Below, in pieces: positions 32,591 to 38,062 of a stretch of 38,062 nucleotides of DNA (the first letter of the stretch is position 1; every line of letters begins with the position of its first letter). The notes below the pieces were generated by a model that made no database searches, was not told where the DNA came from, and worked only from the letters and a program-made list of their open reading frames with translations. The position numbers were made by a program, and so were the translations under genes. Source of the DNA: an uncultured Schaedlerella sp. (GTDB lineage: Bacteria > Bacillota > Clostridia > Lachnospirales > Lachnospiraceae); the NCBI GenBank assembly GCA_934435195.1, contig CAKSAJ010000026.1, positions 1-38,062 of the forward strand. The letters are read 5' to 3'.

Positions 32591-33943
32591 CTACGCATCC
32601 TCTCTTGTCAGTTTGCGAATCCAGTTGCCATAATGCGACTCCAAAAACGCCGGAACGCATTTGAATATCTGGTCTGCGTTTAGACAACATACCACTACCG
32701 CCGGTGATGCCTTTACAACAAAAGCCATGAAAAGAGATAATGGAATAACAATTCCCCATATACTAATCAAATCCATTTTAACAACAAACATCGTATTGCC
32801 ACCGCCTCTAATGATTCCATTATTAGTTGGCATCTGGTAAGACATTCCTACATAAACAACGCTTAATATAATTAGAAATGTATTTGTCATCATCATTGTC
32901 TCCTGCTTCAAATCATACAAGGACAAGAATGGAACTCGAAGGAAGAATAACGAAATTCCGGAACATACACCAATGACAATAAACAATCTCTGTAATCTTT
33001 TCGCATAGCTTTTTACTTGTTCAATGTCTCCCACTCCGATTGCTTTTCCTATAATAATTGATGCCGTTGATGCCGCTCCGACCGCTGTGGACTTCATCAA
33101 CAGGAACAAGGTCGATGCAGCACTGTTTGCTGCAATTGCAGTCGCCGTCATATGACCGAGAATTGCTGTCTGTAAAGCCGTGTTCACTCCCCACAATCCT
33201 TGTGTAAATACCATTGGTGCGGTAATTCTCGCATAGTCTTTTGCCAACTGCTTATCCAGTAAAAAATAATCCGATAATCTTATCTGTAATTTCTTATCTT
33301 TCTTCTTAATATAGAAAATCAGTACAATGATTTCCATAATTCGTGCAGTCAAAGTACCGATTGCTGCTCCGACAATTCCAAGCTCCGGTGCCCCAAAATG
33401 CCCGAAAATCAATACATAGTTAATTCCGCAATTTACAAAGAACGTCATCACAGATAATTGAAATGCTATCTTCACTGTCTCGACACTTCGCATTGTTGCC
33501 AGTAGTATCTGCGTAATTGCAAAAAACAAATATGTAAATCGAATTACGTTTAAATAACTCACTCCTGCTTCAATAATCGGTCCATCTGTTGTAAATATAC
33601 CGACTGCCTGATATGGGAAGAAACTCACCAGCCCAAACAATACAACTGCAATAAAAATTGCTGCATACATCGCTGTCGCCGCAATCTTCTTCATCGGTCC
33701 GGTCTGTTTCTTACCCCAATACTGACTACAGAAAATAACCAGTCCATCTCCCAGCGCCAATAATAGCTGTTGATAGACAAACTGTATCTGATTTACCGCT
33801 GCCGCCCCTGATAATGCGGTTTCACTGTATGCCCCAAGCATTACGTTGTCCGCCAGATTGACGCTGATTGTAATGACATTCTGCAATACAAGTGCCACAT
33901 ATATGTTGAAAAAATTTTTATAAAAACCTTTTTGCTGATTCAA
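32591..33943 (-). CDS. MATE-family multidrug/metabolite exporter, TTG start
   Basis: A 450-residue protein with about 12 hydrophobic segments. NLADNVMLGAYSETALSGAAAVNQI and GVGDIEQVKSYAKRL are typical of MatE proteins, which expel cationic drugs or metabolites using Na+ or H+. The start is TTG at 33941-33943, preceded by GAAGGG at 7 bases; an ATG just upstream (ATGAAGGGATAA) stops at once. It lies 53 bases after the dipeptidase gene on the same strand, likely co-transcribed. The natural substrate cannot be told. Confidence 0.9.
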   Translation of the reverse strand: MNQQKGFYKNFFNIYVALVLQNVITISVNLADNVMLGAYSETALSGAAAVNQIQFVYQQLLLALGDGLVIFCSQYWGKKQTGPMKKIAATAMYAAIFIAVVLFGLVSFFPYQAVGIFTTDGPIIEAGVSYLNVIRFTYLFFAITQILLATMRSVETVKIAFQLSVMTFFVNCGINYVLIFGHFGAPELGIVGAAIGTLTARIMEIIVLIFYIKKKDKKLQIRLSDYFLLDKQLAKDYARITAPMVFTQGLWGVNTALQTAILGHMTATAIAANSAASTLFLLMKSTAVGAASTASIIIGKAIGVGDIEQVKSYAKRLQRLFIVIGVCSGISLFFLRVPFLSLYDLKQETMMMTNTFLIILSVVYVGMSYQMPTNNGIIRGGGNTMFVVKMDLISIWGIVIPLSLFMAFVVKASPAVVVCCLNADQIFKCVPAFLESHYGNWIRKLTREDA

Positions 33944-33996
33944 AATTATCCCTTCATTCCTTTTTGTTCTTTATATCTCTTTTTACACTATTCCCA

Positions 33997-34923
33997 TCAC
34001 AGATTCCTGCCAATAAACGCCCTCGCATTTTCAAAAAATACTTTCTCGGTCAGTTTCTCTCCAAATCCATGTTCCAACATTGCCTTTCTCAAAACAGGTA
34101 TCGACTGCACCCCTTGTATACCATCCGGGAATACTCCGCTGCATCCGTCAAAATCTCCACCTAACACAAGTACATCTTCGCCGCCCAGATTCAGCACAGC
34201 ATCCATATGTTTTATAATCGCTTCGACATCTTCTGTTCCGCCAACAAAATTCCGATAGTAATTCATCCCGATCAATCCCTTTCTTCGAATCAATTCCTGA
34301 ATCTGTTCTTTCTTTAGATTTCTCGGATGATTACATAATGCCCTTACATCGGAATGCGATGCTATGATTGGCTTGTCCGTCATCTGGAATAAATCTTCTA
34401 CCCCTCTATCTGATAAATGTGAAATATCCAGAACAATTCCTTGTTGTAGCAAGAATTTTACGATATCCCGTCCTCTATCCGTCAATCCTTGTGCCTGATC
34501 AAAAGCTGCACCGCAGGCATATTCATTTTTATAATTCCATGATAATAGAACAAATAAGATACCAAGTTCACGAATCCGTTCTACATCTTTCCCCATGATT
34601 GATACATCTTCAACTGACAAAAATGCGGCAGCTTTTCCATTCTGATGTGCATCTTCCATTTCCTTTGCCGATGTACACAACCGAATTTTATTTTCTGCTT
34701 TTTGCAATAATTTCATTGCTTTCTCATAGCTCTTACGAAAAACACTGCTTTCCGTTCCGGGCAGAATCTCTTTTCTATTCTTCCAGATTGCAAAAATCTG
34801 AGTGTACGTATCTGCAAATTTTTCTATACGCTGTAAATCTATATCGCAAGTATTTTTTTCCAGACTTTCTCCTTCTTTGATAACCTGTGTCAATGTATCT
34901 GCATGACAATCAAAATATTTCAT
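33997..34923 (-). CDS. Membrane dipeptidase (peptidase M19, renal dipeptidase family)
   Basis: A 308-residue zinc dipeptidase. The metal site residues are visible: FDCHADT at 4-10 (His and Asp), SVEDVS with the bridging Glu, ISHLSD and IASHSDVRAL with the later histidines, and GGDFDG near the end. Members cleave dipeptides, including those with a D-amino acid at the C-terminus, and some act on cysteinyl-glycine. There is no signal peptide, so the enzyme is cytoplasmic. It lies between dapA (with a terminator in between) and the MATE gene. A role in peptidoglycan-peptide or dietary-dipeptide recycling is plausible. Confidence 0.9.
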   Translation of the reverse strand: MKYFDCHADTLTQVIKEGESLEKNTCDIDLQRIEKFADTYTQIFAIWKNRKEILPGTESSVFRKSYEKAMKLLQKAENKIRLCTSAKEMEDAHQNGKAAAFLSVEDVSIMGKDVERIRELGILFVLLSWNYKNEYACGAAFDQAQGLTDRGRDIVKFLLQQGIVLDISHLSDRGVEDLFQMTDKPIIASHSDVRALCNHPRNLKKEQIQELIRRKGLIGMNYYRNFVGGTEDVEAIIKHMDAVLNLGGEDVLVLGGDFDGCSGVFPDGIQGVQSIPVLRKAMLEHGFGEKLTEKVFFENARAFIGRNL

Positions 34924-34953
34924 CTTATACTCTCCATTCTAATATATGAAAAA

Positions 34954-34977
34954 GGCAGACACATCCTGGTGCCTGCC
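34954..34977 (-). terminator. dapA terminator
   Basis: In the minus-strand RNA, GGCAGGCAC pairs over all nine positions with GUGUCUGCC, with one G-U pair and a 6-base loop, followed by UUUUUC. It ends the dapA transcript 44 bases after the stop and makes dapA monocistronic. Confidence 0.85.
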
Positions 34978-35021
34978 CCGTTTTCTCACATCTGATATAT
35001 TGTGTCAATCAATCTCTGTTC

Positions 35022-35906
35022 TTACAGAATTCCAAACTCCTGCATTGCTTTCTTCAACTGCTCTTTGTGCTGTGGCTCGAGTTCTGTCAACGGAGCTCTG
35101 AGTGGTCCGCATTCTTTACCAAGCATATTCATAGCGGCTTTTACCGGAATCGGATTCACTTCACAGAATAATGCATCACACAGTGGAAGTGCCTTTAACT
35201 GCATCTGGCATGCTTCTGTTGTGCTTCCTGATAAATATTTGTAAACCATATCATGAACATATGTCGGTGCCACATTTGACAATACTGAGATTACACCGAT
35301 TCCTCCTAATGAAAGAAGTGGCACAACCTGATCATCATTTCCTGAATATAAATCTACATTACCATCACATAAATGCATAATCTGTGCTACATTACCGATA
35401 TCTCCGGATGCCTCTTTAATTCCGACAATATTCTCTACATTCTTTACGAGATGCGCAACTGTTGCCGGCTGGATTGAACAACCTGTACGGCTTGGTACAT
35501 TGTAGAGAATGATTGGAGCTTTCGCTTCCTGTGCAATAGTTGTATAATGTGCGATCAGTCCATTCTGTGTTGCTTTATTATAATATGGTGTTACTAAAAG
35601 AAGTCCGTCAGCACCTGCTTCTGCTGCTTCTTTAGACAACTGAACTGCTGTTGCTGTACAATTAGAACCTGTTCCTGCGATAACCGGAATTCTGTGGTTT
35701 ACTCTCTCAATTGCAAATTTGATCACATCAAGATGTTCCTGCTCTGTCATAGTAGCAGACTCTCCTGTAGTTCCACAAATAATGATAGAATCTGTCTCGT
35801 TAGCAATCTGCTCTTCCAGAATCTCGTCTAATTTATCATAGTTAACTTCATAATTATCCTTCATCGGTGTAATAAGTGCTACACCTGCGCCTTTAAAAAT
35901 TGCCAC
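35022..35906 (-). CDS. dapA: 4-hydroxy-tetrahydrodipicolinate synthase
   Basis: A 294-residue TIM-barrel aldolase that condenses pyruvate with aspartate semialdehyde, the first committed step to lysine and diaminopimelate. The active site is complete: the GTTGES loop with T46 and T47, Y135 in ILYNVPSRTG, and the Schiff-base K164 in GIKEASGD. AGGAGG precedes the ATG. A lysine riboswitch with a terminator lies upstream, which fits this function and separates it from the sugar-acid aldolases of the same family. Its own promoter and terminator make it a single-gene unit. Confidence 0.96.
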   Translation of the reverse strand: MAIFKGAGVALITPMKDNYEVNYDKLDEILEEQIANETDSIIICGTTGESATMTEQEHLDVIKFAIERVNHRIPVIAGTGSNCTATAVQLSKEAAEAGADGLLLVTPYYNKATQNGLIAHYTTIAQEAKAPIILYNVPSRTGCSIQPATVAHLVKNVENIVGIKEASGDIGNVAQIMHLCDGNVDLYSGNDDQVVPLLSLGGIGVISVLSNVAPTYVHDMVYKYLSGSTTEACQMQLKALPLCDALFCEVNPIPVKAAMNMLGKECGPLRAPLTELEPQHKEQLKKAMQEFGIL

Positions 35907-36004
35907 TTCTTTGTCCTCCTAAATCTTCAACATTGTTGTTACCCTGACGGATTACCTTATATTACTCCGCACATCACTTATATATGCATCGCAACATAAA
36001 AAGA

Positions 36005-36023
36005 AACGGCAAGATGCGCCGTT
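36005..36023 (-). terminator. Terminator of the lysine riboswitch expression platform
   Basis: AACGGC and GCCGTT form a 6-bp GC-rich stem with a 7-base loop. The minus strand then reads TCTTTTTATG. It lies between the aptamer and dapA, so lysine binding would favour this hairpin and stop transcription. Confidence 0.7.
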
Positions 36024-36048
36024 CTAAAATATACATATTGTATATATC

Positions 36049-36214
36049 AGATAGCTCCCCATCCTGCGATGACAGTCGTGTCGTTCTTCACGCCACGCCC
36101 AAGTGATATAGCTCCAGGTTATGCCATATCCTTTCGGCATCTTCTCCTTTTTGATGACTTCTTCTGTCCCTGTCCATCCGACATCATACTCATAAAAAAT
36201 GCAACCTCTATCTA
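36049..36214 (-). ncRNA. Lysine riboswitch (L box)
   Basis: The minus strand shows the L-box pattern in order: GATAGAGGTTGC, ATGAGTATGATGTCGGATGG, GGAGAAGATGCCGAAAGG, CACTTGGGCGTGGC and ACTGTCATCGC. The closing helix P1 pairs AGATAG (5' end) with CTATCT (3' end). The length of about 166 bases is normal. The position between a good promoter and dapA, followed by a terminator, fits lysine-responsive attenuation. Recognition is from remembered consensus, without a covariance search. Confidence 0.88.
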
Positions 36215-36235
36215 CGTTTCCTAATTAACAATAAA

Positions 36236-36264
36236 AGTGTAACACTGCCGCCATTTCTTGTCAA
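36236..36264 (-). promoter_or_regulatory. Promoter of riboswitch-dapA
   Basis: On the minus strand, -35 TTGACA (36259-36264) and -10 TACACT (36236-36241) are separated by exactly 17 bases. Transcription would start near 36229, just ahead of the aptamer. Confidence 0.8.
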
Positions 36265-36316
36265 GGAAACGACGGCATATATTCGTTTTCATTTTTCTTT
36301 TTTTACTAAATTCTTG

Positions 36317-37342
36317 TTATTTTCCTTGATTCCAGTAACGCTGCTTCTGTTTGTCATCTAAACTGTTAACAAAACGCTTTTTATATATAAGGAAATCTTC
36401 CAGATCCATCAAAATATGGTAAAGCATCGCCTGACTTTCAAACTCTTCTCTGGTAGTCGGAAGCTTATCTTCCTTAATATGTTGAAAAATTTCTTTTAAT
36501 TTATCCATCTGCGCTGTCGGCTCATTTCGCTCTGTCACATACTCCATCATATATAATACATATTCTGAAATAATCATTGCCTGCTGAGGCATCTTTCGGA
36601 TTCTCTTCATCTCATAATGCAAGTCATGTATGGTATTACATTGTTTCATCCTCATTTCAAAATAATTAATATAATATTCCGGATGCGACTGAAATGTATT
36701 ATCCTGATATTCATAAGCATCATCAATAAATATACGAATCTGTGATTCTAATTCACGTATTGCCGCCCAAATATCATACTGCATTTCTTTATCTGCCAGA
36801 TAAGCGGCAATTGCTCCCAGTATCATCTGCATACGATTCTCTGTATAGCGCATATTTCGAATAAGATCTTTACGCTGACCTGCATAATCATAGAACAGAT
36901 TTAATACTACCGCTACTGTAATTCCTATTAAAACTAACAGAAATTCATTAAATACAAAACTTGCTTCAAAATCCCGCTTTGCCATGAAATGCATACCTAT
37001 AACCGCATTTACCGATATCGTTGCCTTCCATCCAAACTCTTCTGAGACAATTACGATTAAAAATATATAAATACCATATGCCAGCCATTCTGACTGAATC
37101 TGTGTAAATACAATCCAGGCAAGTACTGATGATACTAAAAATGTCACCAGACGAAACCAAGATAGTTTCACCGTTTCCCATTTTGTTGTAACCAATGTCA
37201 GCAAAGCAATGCTTCCCGCTGAAATTGCATATTCTAAATTTAATACTTCTGCAACATAAATTGCAGCACTGCTTCCTACTGCAATCTTAATTGCCTGCAG
37301 CACTCGTTTTTTCTGCTGCTTCTTTTTCATCAATTTTTTCAA
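36317..37342 (-). CDS. Aromatic acid exporter family protein (ArAE/FUSC-like)
   Basis: A 341-residue protein. Residues about 20-150 hold four to six membrane helices (AIKIAVGSSAAIYVAEVLNL, ISVNAVIGMHFM, LLVLIGITVAVVLNLFYDYAG), the ArAE_1 region. The C-terminal 180 residues are a charged helical cytoplasmic domain (ArAE_1_C). Related proteins are proposed to export aromatic acids, but most are untested. The reading starts at TTG 37342, supported by GGGGAT about 9 bases upstream; an ATG four codons later (37330) has no clear site. It is upstream of the dapA promoter and on the same strand. Confidence 0.82.
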   Translation of the reverse strand: MKKLMKKKQQKKRVLQAIKIAVGSSAAIYVAEVLNLEYAISAGSIALLTLVTTKWETVKLSWFRLVTFLVSSVLAWIVFTQIQSEWLAYGIYIFLIVIVSEEFGWKATISVNAVIGMHFMAKRDFEASFVFNEFLLVLIGITVAVVLNLFYDYAGQRKDLIRNMRYTENRMQMILGAIAAYLADKEMQYDIWAAIRELESQIRIFIDDAYEYQDNTFQSHPEYYINYFEMRMKQCNTIHDLHYEMKRIRKMPQQAMIISEYVLYMMEYVTERNEPTAQMDKLKEIFQHIKEDKLPTTREEFESQAMLYHILMDLEDFLIYKKRFVNSLDDKQKQRYWNQGK

Positions 37343-37542
37343 TTATATTATCCCCGTTTATTACCTCCCCAAATCTTTGCCCTGCATCTATCTTATCTTG
37401 TAATTTTTTACTTTGTCAATTCTTCCTTATGCAATTTGCACAAAATCGGAATTTTTCACAAATTCCTTTATTTATTATTGGTTGCTTTTCACAGTGACCA
37501 GATATCATCTTCTATTTTACATAAAAGGTTTCAACTGACTCC

Positions 37543-37571
37543 TTGCTGTTTTCGTCATCCTATTATATACT
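37543..37571 (+). promoter_or_regulatory. Promoter of HicB-like gene
   Basis: TTGCTG (37543-37548) and TATACT (37566-37571) are separated by 17 bases, about 100 bases ahead of the gene. The rest of the 327-base gap 37343-37669 shows nothing else. Confidence 0.6.
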
Positions 37572-37669
37572 AATATGGTGATTTTATCAGATGAGCATTA
37601 CTTTCAAAACAATTTAAAAAAACATCTGATTTACAACTTGAGATAGACTTAAAAGGAGGAGGAAAAGTC

Positions 37670-37948
37670 ATGAAATTCATATATCCAGCTGTTTTTCATC
37701 AGACAGAATCCGGCGGTTATAAAGCATATTTCCCAGATTTGGAATGTTGTACTGCTGAAGGTGATACACTCTTCGATGTACTTGATAATGCTAATGCAGC
37801 AGCAAGAGACTGGCTTACAGTAGAACTTGAAGAAGAAAATGTTCAGCTTCCACCTGTATCTGATGAGAGCGATATCACTCTGAAAGAGAATGAATTTATT
37901 CGTAATATTTTAGTAAATATCCGATTCTATGAAGGATGGGACGAATAA
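37670..37948 (+). CDS. HicB-like antitoxin-fold protein, no HicA partner
   Basis: A 92-residue protein with the partial RNase H fold of HicB antitoxins: FIYPAVFHQTESGGYKAYFPDLE, CCTAEGDTLFDVLDNANAAARDWL. HicB normally neutralises the mRNA interferase HicA encoded beside it. Here no HicA-sized gene with a dsRBD-like sequence lies on either side: the upstream gap has its own promoter and a terminator follows immediately. The usual C-terminal DNA-binding segment is also missing and replaced by an acidic tail (ITLKENEFIRNILVNIRFYE). Strong AGGAGGAGG site. It is likely a stand-alone member with another role, as is common in Firmicutes. Confidence 0.85.
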   Translation: MKFIYPAVFHQTESGGYKAYFPDLECCTAEGDTLFDVLDNANAAARDWLTVELEEENVQLPPVSDESDITLKENEFIRNILVNIRFYEGWDE

Positions 37949-37995
37949 GATATCCATTACACTGCATAACAAAAGAGCATGTTTCGAGGGAGTGT

Positions 37996-38045
37996 AAAAT
38001 AAAGTGTGTAAGTTACCGGTAACCAAAACTTACGCACTTTATTTT
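37996..38045 (+). terminator. Terminator of HicB-like gene
   Basis: Arms of 19 bases (37996-38014 and 38027-38045) beginning AAAATAAAGTG and ending CACTTTATTTT pair fully, with one G-U pair. The loop contains the palindrome TTACCGGTAA. A T-run follows (TTTTTATG). Confidence 0.85.
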
Positions 38046-38062
38046 TATGTAAAAGTGCGATA

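Overview
The window looks like a chromosomal stretch from a gut-type Lachnospiraceae member (Blautia / Ruminococcus gnavus / Dorea-like). The signs are AT-rich Firmicutes DNA, strong AGGAGG-type ribosome binding sites, several intrinsic terminators, GPH sugar symporters, AraC-GH39 hybrid regulators, a lysine riboswitch on dapA, and TnpV debris. The genus is an inference. No rRNA, tRNA or CRISPR array was seen. Nearly all genes are on the minus strand; the exceptions are two AraC regulators and a HicB-like gene at the right end.

Layout. (1) 0.16-4.7 kb: a sugar ABC importer operon (binding lipoprotein, double ATPase, permease), followed by an AraC-type cupin fragment that runs into a TnpV remnant. 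(2) 4.86-6.5 kb: a broken AAA-ATPase-like gene carrying both a frameshifting deletion and an in-frame palindromic repeat. (3) 6.6-7.7 kb: a TmcAL/YlbM-like protein lacking its usual HxGH motif. (4) 7.8-10.4 kb: a C-glycoside deglycosidase alpha/beta pair, a SnoaL-like protein, and a second partly deleted alpha/beta pair. (5) 10.6-21.8 kb: an AraC-GH39 regulator without its cupin, a GPH transporter, an AraC regulator, a GH78 rhamnosidase, a GPH transporter remnant, a GH35-type enzyme and another AraC regulator. (6) 21.8-24.3 kb: a compact operon of HipA-like kinase, recombinase-tail HTH protein and GNAT acetyltransferase, whose promoter is covered by two perfect inverted repeats. (7) 24.5-32.5 kb: a second GPH transporter, a full-length AraC-GH39 regulator, a large GH106-like hydrolase and an AraC regulator. 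(8) 32.6-38 kb: a MATE exporter, an M19 dipeptidase, dapA with its riboswitch, an aromatic-acid-exporter-like protein and an orphan HicB-like protein.

How it fits together. Regions 4, 5 and 7 read as a glycoside-scavenging island. GPH symporters would import small glycosides, rhamnosidase- and galactosidase-type hydrolases would trim them, the deglycosidase would cut 3-oxo-glycosides, and local AraC proteins would sense the sugars. Plant glycosides such as flavonoid rhamnoglucosides are a plausible substrate, but this is inferred. The oxidoreductase that normally makes the 3-oxo-glycoside is not in the window.

The most unusual points are the kinase/HTH/GNAT operon with its double-palindrome promoter, and two families of short palindromic repeats. 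One repeat lies in-frame inside a protein gene; the other can be read as SQKLRP(Q/R)WLS and sits at the edges of broken genes.
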